Shown here: positions 1 through 8,570 of the stretch, piece after piece | Layout of the letters: each line of letters starts with the position of its first letter | Position numbering within the stretch: the stretch's first letter is position 1 | Source: Mycobacterium sp. IS-1590 | GTDB lineage: Bacteria; Actinomycetota; Actinomycetes; Mycobacteriales; Mycobacteriaceae | Reading direction: 5' to 3' | Assembly: GCF_001500025.1 (NCBI RefSeq) | Contig: NZ_LQIW01000012.1 | Location: forward strand, 186,001 to 250,000 | Length of the DNA: 64,000 nucleotides | Position numbers and translations under genes: made by a program | The notes under the pieces: generated by a model | Database searches by the model: none | What the model was told of the DNA's origin: nothing | What the model saw: only the letters and a program-made list of their open reading frames with translations

Positions 1-736
1 CCGCGGCCTCCTCCGCGGTCAGGTCCCGGCGCGGAAACGTCAGAAGACATGCGGTGTCGAGGCTGTAGGACAGCTGGGGGGTTTCGGCGAGCTCGTCGAG
101 CGTGCGCGCCTCCGTCAACCCGAAACCGCCGACCCTGGTGCGGCGCAACGCCGTGAGGTGCCCACCGACACCCAGCGTGGTGCCGATGTCGCGGGCCAGT
201 GCGCGGATGTAGGTGCCGCTGGAGCACTCCACCTCGACGTCAACGTCGATCACGCCGGGATGGCGACGGACGTCGAGCACGGCAAAGCGGTCGATGCGGA
301 CGCGGCGGGGCGCCAACTCGACAGCCTGACCTTCGCGCGCGAGCTTGTAAGCACGCTGCCCGCCGACCTTGATCGCGCTCACCGCCGACGGGATCTGATC
401 GATATCCCCGCGCAACTGGGCCACCGCTGCCTCGATCTGCTCATCGGTGACGGCGTCGGCCGAACTCTCCTGCAGCAGTTCGCCTTCGGCATCATCGGTG
501 GAGGTGGTCTGGCCGAGGCGAATGGTCGCGGAATACGCCTTGTCCGTCGCCGTCAGCTGGCCGAGGATCTTGGTGGCGCGCTCGATGCCGACGACCAGAA
601 CGCCGGTCGCCATCGGGTCGAGGGTCCCGGCATGCCCGACTTTGCGGGTACTGAAGAACCGACGGCAGCGGCCGACAACGTCATGGCTCGTCATGCCCGC
701 GGGTTTGTCGACGATGACCAGACCCGCCTCGGTCAT
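1..736 (-). CDS. truB: tRNA pseudouridine(55) synthase TruB (3' end outside window)
   Basis: TruB isomerises U55 to pseudouridine in the T-loop of most tRNAs. Translating from the ATG at 736 gives [20 protein letters not shown], the usual TruB opening. The catalytic loop GHAGTLDP follows, with the nucleophilic Asp at residue 40, then the RNA-binding stretches expected of the family. The frame stays open to the left edge, so the C-terminal end is missing. The start ATG overlaps the pptT stop (ATGA at 733-736), so truB is the downstream member of the pptH-pptT-truB string and is probably translationally coupled. Family assignment is secure. Confidence 0.95.
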   Translation of the reverse strand, partial: MTEAGLVIVDKPAGMTSHDVVGRCRRFFSTRKVGHAGTLDPMATGVLVVGIERATKILGQLTATDKAYSATIRLGQTTSTDDAEGELLQESSADAVTDEQIEAAVAQLRGDIDQIPSAVSAIKVGGQRAYKLAREGQAVELAPRRVRIDRFAVLDVRRHPGVIDVDVEVECSSGTYIRALARDIGTTLGVGGHLTALRRTRVGGFGLTEARTLDELAETPQLSYSLDTACLLTFPRRDLTAEEAA

Positions 737-1413
737 AGCACGATCGCGGTCAGCGCCAGACCGTCGCGGACCGACCACCGGCCGGTCAGACTCTCCAGCG
801 GCGGTCCGTGCATCGCCGCCGGGTCGATCAGAATCCGCGAGACGAACCCGCCGGATATGCCGCTGTCGTCGACATCGAAGACGATGTGCGCGTCCTCAAA
901 GCCCAGCCATCGGCGGGTCACCGGAAACCACGCCTTGTAGGTCGCCTCCTTGGCGCAGAACAGGATTCGGTCCCAGTGCAGACCATCCGGGAGCTGCGCG
1001 AGCTCGGTTCTTTCCGCGGGCAGGCTGATCGCGTCGAGTACACCGTCGGGCAGCACACCATGCGGTTCGGCGTCGATGCCCACCGACCGCACCTCGACGC
1101 GCCGGCCGACCACGGCACCGCGGTAACCCTCACAGTGTGTCAGCGAGCCGACGACGCCGTCGGGCCAACACGGTTCGCCCTTCTCGCCTTTCAGAATCGG
1201 CACCGGTCCGACTCCGATCTCGGCGAGTGCCTGCCGCGCGCAGTACCGCACCGTGACGAATTCGTTGCGCCGCTTGGCCACCGACTTGGCGACCAGCGGC
1301 TCCTCCTCGGGCAGCGGCGCCAGTCCCGGCGGATCGCGATAGACCTCCGCGGCCGCCAGCCCGGTCGTCGTCGCCGGTAGCACACCGGACAACAGCGAAG
1401 CGGCGACCGTCAT
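733..1413 (-). CDS. pptT: 4'-phosphopantetheinyl transferase PptT
   Basis: A Sfp-type transferase of 226 aa, close to the usual mycobacterial PptT length. It moves the phosphopantetheine arm of CoA onto acyl- and peptidyl-carrier proteins, including those for mycolate, phthiocerol and siderophore synthesis in mycobacteria. Both PPTase signatures are present: GIDAE at 112-116 (Mg/CoA-binding Asp114, Glu116) and the AKEATYK motif at 154-160. The chosen ATG (1413) overlaps the stop of the upstream pptH (ATGA at 1410-1413). The stop overlaps the truB start. The juxtaposition with pptH puts the attaching enzyme beside the enzyme reported to remove the same group. Confidence 0.95.
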   Translation of the reverse strand: MTVAASLLSGVLPATTTGLAAAEVYRDPPGLAPLPEEEPLVAKSVAKRRNEFVTVRYCARQALAEIGVGPVPILKGEKGEPCWPDGVVGSLTHCEGYRGAVVGRRVEVRSVGIDAEPHGVLPDGVLDAISLPAERTELAQLPDGLHWDRILFCAKEATYKAWFPVTRRWLGFEDAHIVFDVDDSGISGGFVSRILIDPAAMHGPPLESLTGRWSVRDGLALTAIVL

Positions 1414-2366
1414 CGCGAGACCTGCCTGTCGCGGAGGCGCTGCTGCATCTTCTGGGCGTTCTCCCGCATCTCCTGAGTGATCTGGAAGTGACCGCCGAAC
1501 TCGTTGAGGTACCCGGGCGGATACTGGGGGTCCGGGAGGATCTGGCGCATCCAGCGATATGGCTTGCGGCGCCGCCACTCTCGTGGATAGCCGACCGACA
1601 CCTCCTCGAACCGCACACCGTCGTACCACGTCGTGCGCGGAATGTGCAGATGTCCGTAGACCGAGCACACCGCGTTGTAGCGGGTGTGCCAGTCGGCGGT
1701 GGCGGTGGTGCCGCACCACAGCGAGAACTCCGGATAGAACATCGCATCGCACGGTTCGCGCACCATCGGGAAGTGGTTGACGAGCACCGTCGGCGTCATC
1801 CAGTCCAGGTCCTCGAGCCTCTTGCGGGTGTAGGCCACCCGATCGCGGCACCACGCATCGCGGGTGGCGTACGGCTCGGCGGACAGCAGGAACTCGTCGG
1901 TGCCGACGACGTTGCGCTCCCGCGCGATGGCCAGTCCCTCGGCCTTGGTGGCGGCGCCCTCCGGCAGGAAGGTGTAGTCGTACAGCAGGAACATCGGCAC
2001 GATCGTGGCCGGGCCACCCTCCTCGGTCCACACCGGAAACGGGTGCTCGGGCGTGATGATGCCCATCTCGTCGCACATGTTGACCAGGTAGTCGTAGCGG
2101 GCCTTGCCGAAGATCTGCATCGGATCGCGGTTGGTGGTCCACAGCTCGTGGTTGCCCGGAATCCAGATCACCTTGGCGAACCGTTTACGCAACAGGTCCA
2201 GGGCCCACCGGATCTCGTCGGTGCGTTCGGCAACGTCGCCGGCGACGATGAGCCAATCGTCGGGCGAGGCCGGGTGCAGCGACTCGGTCACGGGTTTGTT
2301 GCCGGTGTGACCCGTGTGCAGGTCGCTGATCGCCCAGAGGGTGGGTCGTCGGCCGTCGCGTGTCAC
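1410..2366 (-). CDS. pptH: metallophosphoesterase, phosphopantetheinyl hydrolase PptH
   Basis: A calcineurin-type metallophosphoesterase of 318 aa. The metal ligands are visible in order: SDLH (Asp15, His17), GDVAER (Asp44), GNHE (Asn72, His73) and a C-terminal GHLH. Its position directly upstream of pptT matches M. tuberculosis Rv2795c. That protein has been reported as PptH, which hydrolyses phosphopantetheine from carrier proteins and so opposes PptT. The function is assigned from that synteny; the sequence alone shows only the phosphoesterase fold. It heads the overlapping pptH-pptT-truB string. A KstR-like palindrome lies about 45 bp upstream. Confidence 0.85.
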   Translation of the reverse strand: MTRDGRRPTLWAISDLHTGHTGNKPVTESLHPASPDDWLIVAGDVAERTDEIRWALDLLRKRFAKVIWIPGNHELWTTNRDPMQIFGKARYDYLVNMCDEMGIITPEHPFPVWTEEGGPATIVPMFLLYDYTFLPEGAATKAEGLAIARERNVVGTDEFLLSAEPYATRDAWCRDRVAYTRKRLEDLDWMTPTVLVNHFPMVREPCDAMFYPEFSLWCGTTATADWHTRYNAVCSVYGHLHIPRTTWYDGVRFEEVSVGYPREWRRRKPYRWMRQILPDPQYPPGYLNEFGGHFQITQEMRENAQKMQQRLRDRQVSR

Positions 2367-2409
2367 AACCGACCAGGGTACTTAACCAGATCCGCGCGGC
2401 TCGCCCGGC

Positions 2410-2429
2410 AACTAGAACAGGTTCTTGTT
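2410..2429. promoter_or_regulatory. KstR-like palindrome between pptH and a DUF3558-like gene
   Basis: Two 9-bp arms, AACTAGAAC and GTTCTTGTT, flank AG with one mismatch. The central 14 bases (2413-2426, TAGAACAGGTTCTT) fit the published mycobacterial KstR pattern TnnAACnnGTTnnA except for the last base. KstR is the TetR-family repressor of sterol and lipid catabolism. The site lies in the 132-bp gap between divergent genes, so either could be controlled. Matching a short consensus by eye is suggestive only. Confidence 0.5.
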
Positions 2430-2498
2430 TCCACTTCGGGCGCTGGGAGCGGACCGCTAGACTCCCCGCAGGGTCGGACCGACGAACAAAGGGGTGAC

Positions 2499-3068
2499 AT
2501 GCTCGCCAAGCTGCGCTTGGTCTCGGCACTGTGCGCACTGATCGCTGCGGTGATGGTGGTGTGGCAGGCCAATCCGGCGGGCGCCCCTCGGGTGGATGCC
2601 GGCGACATACCGATGACGAATGTCACGACGTCGATCAAGTGGCCCGTCATCGAGACCACCGACCCCTCGCCGTTCAATCCGTGCAAGCAGATTCCGCTCG
2701 AGGCGGTGCAGGCGCTCGGTCTGACGTTCACCCCGCCGACGCCGGAGGACCAGCTGCGGTGCCGCTACGACGCGGGCAACTATCAGCTGGCCGTCGAGGC
2801 GATCGTGTGGCGCACCTATGAGCAGACGCTGCCCACCGATGCGGTCCAGCTCGACATCGACGGTCACCGTGCGGCGCAGTACTGGGTCATGAAGCCGACT
2901 GACTGGAACAACCGCTGGTGGATCACCTGCATGATCGCCTTCGACACCAGCTACGGCGTGCTGCAGCAGTCGCTGTTCTACTCGCCGATCTACTCCGAAC
3001 CCGACCCCGACTGCATGCAGACCAACCTGCAACGCGCGCACGAGCTGATCCCGCACTACGTGTTCTGA
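2499..3068 (+). CDS. exported DUF3558-like protein
   Basis: A 189-aa protein with an N-terminal hydrophobic segment (about residues 7-23), consistent with a signal peptide or anchor. There is no convincing lipobox. The mature part has FNPC (Cys62), then LEAVQALGL and a Cys at 88 in an RCRY context. This is the spacing seen in DUF3558 cell-envelope proteins of mycobacteria, where the cysteines may pair. In the equivalent place M. tuberculosis has a lipoprotein gene (lppV). The ATG at 2499 follows AAAGGGG at a short distance. The 3' end overlaps the next, convergent gene by 13 bp. The molecular role is unknown. Confidence 0.65.
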   Translation: MLAKLRLVSALCALIAAVMVVWQANPAGAPRVDAGDIPMTNVTTSIKWPVIETTDPSPFNPCKQIPLEAVQALGLTFTPPTPEDQLRCRYDAGNYQLAVEAIVWRTYEQTLPTDAVQLDIDGHRAAQYWVMKPTDWNNRWWITCMIAFDTSYGVLQQSLFYSPIYSEPDPDCMQTNLQRAHELIPHYVF

Positions 3069-4138
3069 TCGGCCCTTGACTCGATGCGGTCCATCGGGCT
3101 CGACCGCTCCAGCATCCCGATCGTCTCCTCGCCGTCCCAGCGATAGCGCACACCGGCCTGCTGCAGGGCAGGAAACGTCCAGTTGGCCATCTTTGCCAGT
3201 TGTTCGGCGGGGATCGCGGCCGGATCGGTGATGTCGTGGGTGGACAGCACGGTCTCCCCCTCGATGCGCAGGATTCCGCGAGCCGTCTCGAGCACCATCG
3301 ACACGTCCTCCCCACGCGGTTGCAGTCGGCGCAGCCACGGGGCCTCGACGACGCGGGCGGGGATCAGCGCTGCCGAGTCCCCGAGGTACAGGTACCCCTC
3401 GTTGTAGTTCGGCTGCCCGTCGGGCCGCGGCGGGTAGGCGATGTAGCCGAACGCACGTCCGCTGTCGAACAGCGCCGACTGCCAGCAGTGTCCCCAGAAC
3501 CCCTCCAGCCGACGGACACCCTGCCGACGGATGCGCAGCCCGGTACCTGTGAGCGGCTGCCGACGACCCGCCACCTCCACGGCACCGTCGGCGCGGAACA
3601 ACTGTTCGTAACGGGCGCCACCCATCAATTCGCCGACCACCGTGGTCTTCAGCTGATCGGCGGCGTCCGCTTGCATCGCGCCCTGGCTCCAGGGCGGCAC
3701 CGCCATCGTCGCCTCGACCTCGAACCGCACGTCGACCAGCGGGCCGCTCTTGTCACCGGCGGCCAGCGCCTCCGAGGACGTCTCGACCGCGCGGCCGTCG
3801 AACGCCACCGTCCACGTGTCGAACGGCGCCACGCACTCGAACGTCAGCGGCCCCGCCCCGAGCACCGTGGGTTTGCCGTCGCGGCCCCGCACCGGCTTGC
3901 TCTGGCCGTCGTCGCGTAACCGGTAGACGCGTCCGTCGGCGAACGCCAGGTTGACCTGTAGTCCGTGGGATGCCCAGTTGGACGCGACCGCCTCGACGCC
4001 GATTCTGGGCAGGCCGAACTCACCGCTTTCGTCGAACACCCAGAAGCTGACCGAATCCCGCATCTCGGGGTCCTGCGGCCGCTCGTCGAACATGTACTCG
4101 CGGGCCGGGTCGATGCCGCCCGTCACGTCGGGGGTCAT
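3056..4138 (-). CDS. conserved hypothetical protein paired with a sulfotransferase
   Basis: A 360-aa protein that looks soluble, without signal peptide or membrane segments. I recognise it only as a mycobacterial/actinobacterial family with repeated beta-rich sections and many Trp, Tyr and Gly residues. Examples are SVSFWVFDESGEFGLPRIGVE near residue 30 and GFWGHCWQS near 230. A lipocalin-like or hydroxysteroid-binding fold is conceivable but not shown. Its ATG overlaps the stop of the upstream sulfotransferase (ATGA at 4135-4138), so the two are very probably co-translated and act together. No catalytic motif was identified. Confidence 0.75.
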   Translation of the reverse strand: MTPDVTGGIDPAREYMFDERPQDPEMRDSVSFWVFDESGEFGLPRIGVEAVASNWASHGLQVNLAFADGRVYRLRDDGQSKPVRGRDGKPTVLGAGPLTFECVAPFDTWTVAFDGRAVETSSEALAAGDKSGPLVDVRFEVEATMAVPPWSQGAMQADAADQLKTTVVGELMGGARYEQLFRADGAVEVAGRRQPLTGTGLRIRRQGVRRLEGFWGHCWQSALFDSGRAFGYIAYPPRPDGQPNYNEGYLYLGDSAALIPARVVEAPWLRRLQPRGEDVSMVLETARGILRIEGETVLSTHDITDPAAIPAEQLAKMANWTFPALQQAGVRYRWDGEETIGMLERSSPMDRIESRADQNT

Positions 4139-5289
4139 GGCGCACTTTCCTTCTGCCGCTCCGGACGCCGAGAGCCACCGGCGTAGGCATCTACGTACGC
4201 GGCGAACAACGGTCGAATCGCGTTGTCGTCCAGGCCGAACGACTGTGGGTCAGCCTTGGGGTGCGGCTCACGCTTTTCGGCGTTCTCGGCCCACCACCTC
4301 CGCATCTGCGCCTCGAACCGGTCGGTCACACCCTCGCCGAGCCAGCTGTACAGCCGCTTGACCTCACCGATCGGATCGGCCTGAATGGCACGAAAGTCGA
4401 TGTCGTAGAACCGATCCGCGGCCTTCTCGCGGAACGCCATCACCCGCGCGATGCCCGTCGACCACTGGGTGACGTTGAGCTCGCCGAGATAACGCCGGTC
4501 GAGGTGGTCGGTGAAACCGCCGACGATGTCGGCGTAGACGTCGACGACCGAGAACAGCACGTCGGCCGGATCGCGGTGTGTCATGACGAAGCGGGCGTCA
4601 GGGAACACACGGGCGAGATAGTCCAGCGAAAGCACGTGTGCCGGTGACTTGAGCCGCCACGGGCGGGTCGGCTCCCCCCACTGCAGCAACTTGAGCACCC
4701 GTCGTTCGTAGCGGTAGGTCGAGGTGAAATCAGCTGCCTCACAGAGCCATTGAGAGTAGCTGGGAATCTGCGCGTAGGCCTGGAAGATCTGGGATTTGAA
4801 GTCGAGCGCCATCAGGTCCAGGCATTCCATCGGGCCGCGGACGTCAGTGGGCACGTGGTGGCGAGTGCCGACGAGCACGTGCCGCTGATCCGGCGGAATG
4901 CGGGGGTCCTCGCCGCGCACGGTCGACGGTGGAGGGCACGGCTGCGCGGACTCCCAGCTGCGCAGGTAACGGACATCGGGATCCTGGGCGAGCAGAAACG
5001 ACAGCGCGGTCGACCCCGTCCGCGGCAGGCCCAGCCCGAACAGCGGCGAGCGGATCTGCTCGTCGTCGATGCCGGGATGGCGCCGGTACCAGTCCTCCAC
5101 CAAGAGCCGCTGAGACAGGTGCAGCCTGATGCGGTCGTAGACGAAGTGCTCGCCGCGCGCGTTGAGCCGAGCTTCATCGCGCAGGGCACGGACGAGGATC
5201 TCCAGGCCCTCCCGGAACGAGTCCTCACCGAAGTCGTCGAGCCCGGTGCGCTCGACGGCCGCGGCCATCAGCTCCTCGACAGATGCCAC
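4135..5289 (-). CDS. sulfotransferase family protein
   Basis: A 384-aa PAPS-dependent sulfotransferase-like protein of the large mycobacterial Stf-type family. The 5'-phosphosulfate loop reads LPRTGSTAL at 88-96. The 3'-phosphate region is RLKSPAHVL followed by FVMTHRDPADVL. These families sulfate lipid, sterol or glycan hydroxyls; the substrate here is unknown. The frame stays open further upstream, but the GTG at 5289 is preferred because GGAGGT sits 6 nt before it. It is divergent from the TetR gene and is coupled to the downstream 360-aa gene. The 16-bp palindrome at 5384-5399 covers the shared promoter. Confidence 0.85.
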   Translation of the reverse strand: MASVEELMAAAVERTGLDDFGEDSFREGLEILVRALRDEARLNARGEHFVYDRIRLHLSQRLLVEDWYRRHPGIDDEQIRSPLFGLGLPRTGSTALSFLLAQDPDVRYLRSWESAQPCPPPSTVRGEDPRIPPDQRHVLVGTRHHVPTDVRGPMECLDLMALDFKSQIFQAYAQIPSYSQWLCEAADFTSTYRYERRVLKLLQWGEPTRPWRLKSPAHVLSLDYLARVFPDARFVMTHRDPADVLFSVVDVYADIVGGFTDHLDRRYLGELNVTQWSTGIARVMAFREKAADRFYDIDFRAIQADPIGEVKRLYSWLGEGVTDRFEAQMRRWWAENAEKREPHPKADPQSFGLDDNAIRPLFAAYVDAYAGGSRRPERQKESAP

Positions 5290-5383
5290 GCTGCACCTCC
5301 CGCCGACCCGCCAACGTTCATCACCGCTCGATACTCGGTAACTCTTCGCGCGGTGTTCAACGTTCGGCAGGATTGTGAATTGG

Positions 5384-5399
5384 TGACAGTACACTGTCA
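5384..5399. promoter_or_regulatory. TetR operator candidate
   Basis: A perfect inverted repeat, TGACAGT-AC-ACTGTCA (7-bp arms, 2-bp centre), ends 5 nt before the TetR ATG. It contains TACACT (5390-5395), a TANNNT -10 suited to a leaderless start at 5405. On the other strand it contains TACTGT, a possible -10 for the sulfotransferase operon. A regulator bound here would block both promoters, the usual autoregulation scheme for TetR proteins divergent from their targets. Confidence 0.75.
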
Positions 5400-5404
5400 T
5401 CATC

Positions 5405-6013
5405 ATGGCCGGCTCGTCAACGCGTGCGTACGACAACAGCGTCCGCAGGCGCAAGGCCGCCGACACTCGTGAGCGCATCGTCGTCGCGGGCAGTGAACTG
5501 GTGCACGAGTTCAAGAGTTGGGACTGGCGCGAGCTGACGTTCAGGGCCGTCGCCGCGCGGGCCGGGGTCGGCGAGCGGACCGTGTACCGGCATTTCCCGA
5601 CCGAACGCCATCTGCACGATGCGGTGATGCAGCGCCTCGAGGACGAGGCCGGCGTGTCCTATGACGACGTCACGTTGGCGAACCTGAGCGAGGTGACGGC
5701 GCGGGTTTTCGCGTCGCTGCAACGCTTCTCGGTCGAGCGCAGCGCGCCGTCGCCGGCGGACCCCGCGTTCGTCAGCTCCGACGTGCGCCGCCGCGACGCG
5801 CTGCAACGAGCAATCATCGAGGCCGCACCGCAACTGCCCGATGAGCAGCGGCGCGCGATCGCGGGTCTGCTCGACGTGCTGTGCAGCCCGGCCACCTACG
5901 AGCGCCTGGTCGCGGTGTGGGGCCTCGACGGCGACGCGGCGACCGATGCGATCGACTGGTTGATGGCCCAGGTGACACGGGCGATCGACGGCGACGGCAT
6001 CGGTTCTGCGTAG
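5405..6013 (+). CDS. TetR family transcriptional regulator
   Basis: A 202-aa TetR-type repressor. The N-terminal helix-turn-helix runs from about residue 20 to 65 (TRERIVVAG, then FRAVAARAGVGERTVYRHFP). The helical C-terminal ligand domain is not assignable to a specific inducer. The gene is divergent from the sulfotransferase pair, and a perfect palindrome lies immediately upstream. Local control of that operon and of itself is the simplest reading. The CocE-type hydrolase starts 9 nt after its stop and may be co-transcribed. Confidence 0.9.
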   Translation: MAGSSTRAYDNSVRRRKAADTRERIVVAGSELVHEFKSWDWRELTFRAVAARAGVGERTVYRHFPTERHLHDAVMQRLEDEAGVSYDDVTLANLSEVTARVFASLQRFSVERSAPSPADPAFVSSDVRRRDALQRAIIEAAPQLPDEQRRAIAGLLDVLCSPATYERLVAVWGLDGDAATDAIDWLMAQVTRAIDGDGIGSA

Positions 6014-6022
6014 CCTCGTGAC

Positions 6023-7693
6023 GTGACCGCTTCCACCGTCGCCGCCCCGCACGCATCCCGTTCGAAGGTCAAGCAGCTCGCCGGACGCACCGTGTCACGC
6101 CTGCTGCGGCTGCCGCCGCACACCACCGACTTCACAACGCACAAGGTCAGCGTGCCGATGCGCGACGGTGTCGAGTTGCGCGCCGACCACTATGCGCCCA
6201 GCACAGCGGATCCAGCGGGCACGCTGCTGGTGCGCTGCCCCTACGGTCGCGGCTTTCCCTTCGCAGCCCTTTACGCACGCGTGTACGCCGCGCGCGGCTA
6301 TCACGTCGTGCTGCAGAGCGTGCGTGGCACCTACGGCTCTGGCGGCGATTTCGATCCGATGGTCAACGAGATCGCCGACGGCGCGGATACCGTCGAGTGG
6401 CTGCGCAACCAGGAGTGGTTCACCGGCTCGTTCGCCACGATCGGGCTCTCGTATCTCGGCTTCACCCAGTGGGCGCTGCTCTCCGACCCGCCACCGGAGA
6501 TGAAGGCCGCGGTGATCACCGTCGGTCCGCACGACGTCAGCGGGCCGCGGTGGGGTCCCGGTTCGTTCGCGCTGAGCGACTTCCTCGGCTGGAGCCATCT
6601 GGTGGCCTATCAGGAGGATCCGAACCGGGCGCGGGCACTAATTCGCCAACTGCGGTCACGGCGCCGACTCGCCCGCGCGATGAACCGGCTGCCCGCCGGG
6701 GAGGCGGGCCGCACACTGCTGGGCTCGGGCGCGCCGTGGTGGGAGTCCTGGCTCGATCACCCCGATGCCGACGATCCCTTCTGGACCGCGCTGAACTTGC
6801 GGCGGGCCTTGGACACCTCCGACGTGCCGGTGCTGCTGATCAGCGGCTGGCAGGATCTGTTCCTGGAGCAGACGATGGCCCAGTATCTACGGCTGCGCGA
6901 GCGCGGCGTCGAGGTCGGACTGACTGTCGGCCCGTGGATCCACACCCAGCTGATGACCAAGGCCGCGCCGACGGCCATCCGCGAAACGCTCGACTGGCTG
7001 GGCGCTCACCTCACCGGCGCCGAGAGCAAGCGACGCCAACCGGTGCGGATATTCGTCAACGGCAGCGGCTGGATCGATCTGCCCGACTGGCCACCGGCCA
7101 TGCCCGAGGTAGTGCGTTACCTGCAACCGGGTGGCCGGCTGGGCGATGCCGTCCCGCCGGAGACCGCCACTCCGTCGACGTTCTCCTACAACCCGGCCAA
7201 TCCGACGCCGACCGTGGGCGGCCGGCTGCTGTCGCCGGAAGGCGGATATCGCAAGGACACCAAATTGGCTCAGCGTGCCGACGTGTTGAGCTTCACCGGC
7301 GACCGCCTGCCCGCCGATCTGTACGTGGTGGGGGTGCCGGTCGTCGAGCTGTCGCACTCGTGCGACAACCCGTACAACGACCTGTTCGTGCGCGTGAGCG
7401 AAGTGGACGCCAAGGGGCGCTCACGCAATGTGAGCGACGGCTACGTCAGCGCCGCACCCGATTCCGGTCAGGTCCGCATCGAACTCGATCCGATTGCGCA
7501 TCGCTTCCGTGCGGGTTCGCGCATCCGGGTGATCGTGGCGGGCGGGTCGCATCCCCGGTTCGCCCGCAACCTCGGTACCGGCGAGCCGCTCGGTACGGGT
7601 AAGACCCTCGCGCCGGCCACCCATACGGTGCATCTCGGCGATGGCGCGTCGCGGCTGGTGCTGCCCGCCGGACCCCAGCCGCCGACAGGCTGA
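6023..7693 (+). CDS. CocE/NonD family serine hydrolase
   Basis: A 556-aa alpha/beta hydrolase of the S15/CocE group (acyl esterase or X-prolyl dipeptidyl peptidase fold). The catalytic triad is readable: Ser143 in GLSYLG, Asp278 in ISGWQDLF and His307 in GPWIHTQ. The C-terminal third has the beta-sandwich XPD_C-type domain (residues about 350-550). No signal peptide is seen, so it is probably cytosolic. Start is GTG at 6023, 9 nt after the TetR stop. The substrate is unknown; members cleave esters or amides of bulky acyl groups. Confidence 0.88.
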   Translation: MTASTVAAPHASRSKVKQLAGRTVSRLLRLPPHTTDFTTHKVSVPMRDGVELRADHYAPSTADPAGTLLVRCPYGRGFPFAALYARVYAARGYHVVLQSVRGTYGSGGDFDPMVNEIADGADTVEWLRNQEWFTGSFATIGLSYLGFTQWALLSDPPPEMKAAVITVGPHDVSGPRWGPGSFALSDFLGWSHLVAYQEDPNRARALIRQLRSRRRLARAMNRLPAGEAGRTLLGSGAPWWESWLDHPDADDPFWTALNLRRALDTSDVPVLLISGWQDLFLEQTMAQYLRLRERGVEVGLTVGPWIHTQLMTKAAPTAIRETLDWLGAHLTGAESKRRQPVRIFVNGSGWIDLPDWPPAMPEVVRYLQPGGRLGDAVPPETATPSTFSYNPANPTPTVGGRLLSPEGGYRKDTKLAQRADVLSFTGDRLPADLYVVGVPVVELSHSCDNPYNDLFVRVSEVDAKGRSRNVSDGYVSAAPDSGQVRIELDPIAHRFRAGSRIRVIVAGGSHPRFARNLGTGEPLGTGKTLAPATHTVHLGDGASRLVLPAGPQPPTG

Positions 7694-7701
7694 CGCGCGG
7701 G

Positions 7702-8262
7702 TCACCCCACCGAACGGCGCAGTCGCTCGGCGATCTCGCGCAGCGCGGCCTCGTCGTGCACCGGCGCCGCCCATTCGGGATCGACCGGCAGTTGCACCCA
7801 GCTGGTACAACCCGCGTACTCGGGTCTGCGGTCGAGCTGCAGCGGCCGCACCAGCGGGCTGGCCTGGACGACGAGCGCGGTGAGCCGATGTTTGGGCCGG
7901 AAATCGAGCCGGTCGGCGCGAACCGATGCGTCGGTCCAAATATGCAGGGACGCAACCTGTTCGAGGCGCTCTGGACGGATCACCTCGACCGCGGCCACAA
8001 CACGAGCGCCGGCTCGGATCACGACTGCGTCGTCGGTGCTGTCGGCGGCCGCTGTGTCGAGCAGATCGCGGTGCTCGGGGCGCACACGTTCGGCGTGGCT
8101 GTGCGCGACGGTCGGAAACAGCAAGAATCGCGACGCCGTGACCGCGAACCGCTTCTCGTGGATTCCGCCCTTGCGCAGCAGCACCGTCTGCCTGCCGTCC
8201 AACAAGGCGTGCACCGCGGCGCTCCACTCCTTGAGCGCGGGCTGCGTCAGCGTCGTCGTCAT
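7702..8262 (-). CDS. DUF1802 family protein
   Basis: A 186-aa protein beginning LKEWSAAVHALLDGRQTVLLRKGGIHE. This is the conserved opening of DUF1802 proteins, a family of unknown function found in actinobacteria and cyanobacteria. A VLLRKGGI strand, FLLFPTVAHSHAE and a later RPKHRLTALVV stretch are the conserved blocks. It is convergent with the CocE-type hydrolase (8-nt gap). The DUF2277 gene just upstream has the same orientation (4-nt gap), so the two probably form a pair. No catalytic residues can be named. Confidence 0.8.
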   Translation of the reverse strand: MTTTLTQPALKEWSAAVHALLDGRQTVLLRKGGIHEKRFAVTASRFLLFPTVAHSHAERVRPEHRDLLDTAAADSTDDAVVIRAGARVVAAVEVIRPERLEQVASLHIWTDASVRADRLDFRPKHRLTALVVQASPLVRPLQLDRRPEYAGCTSWVQLPVDPEWAAPVHDEAALREIAERLRRSVG

Positions 8263-8266
8263 CGGG

Positions 8267-8548
8267 CTATGTCGCGGCCGCCGCTTTGGCGTCCATGCGG
8301 GCCCGCACCTCGGGCCGGCGCAACGGCGGCACCGACTTCGGCGGCTGACGCCGCGCCGGCAGGGCCGTCAGCAGCCGGTGGGTGGTGGCGGTGACCTCCG
8401 CAACGGCGGCCTCGAAGGCGTCGACGTTGGCCGCGGTCGGCCGGGTGATGCCGCTGACCTTGCGAATGTACTGACGCGCGGCGGCCTCGATCTCCTCGTC
8501 GGTGGCCGCCGGTTCGAGCCCGCGTAGCTCGGTGATGTTTCGGCACAT
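8267..8548 (-). CDS. DUF2277 family protein
   Basis: A 93-aa protein starting MCRNITELRGLEPAAT, the hallmark N-terminus of DUF2277. The family resembles the DNA-binding helical region annotated in 'DUF2277' proteins, but its function is unknown. The ATG at 8548 is chosen over the longer frame because of this conserved Met-Cys-Arg-Asn start and the TATCGT box 6 nt upstream, which implies a leaderless mRNA. The C-terminal 25 residues are basic and Pro-rich. It is divergent from the crotonase gene with only 22 bp between starts. Confidence 0.82.
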   Translation of the reverse strand: MCRNITELRGLEPAATDEEIEAAARQYIRKVSGITRPTAANVDAFEAAVAEVTATTHRLLTALPARRQPPKSVPPLRRPEVRARMDAKAAAAT

Positions 8549-8554
8549 GGCTCC

Positions 8555-8564
8555 ACGATAGGTT
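8555..8564. promoter_or_regulatory. overlapping divergent leaderless -10 boxes
   Basis: Only 22 bp separate two divergent start codons (8548 and 8571). Reading left, TATCGT (8560-8555) ends 6 nt before the DUF2277 ATG. Reading right, TAGGTT (8559-8564) ends 6 nt before the GTG of the crotonase gene. Both fit TANNNT at the distance typical of mycobacterial leaderless transcripts, and they share two bases. The promoters should therefore exclude one another. Confidence 0.6.
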
Positions 8565-8570
8565 CGTCGG

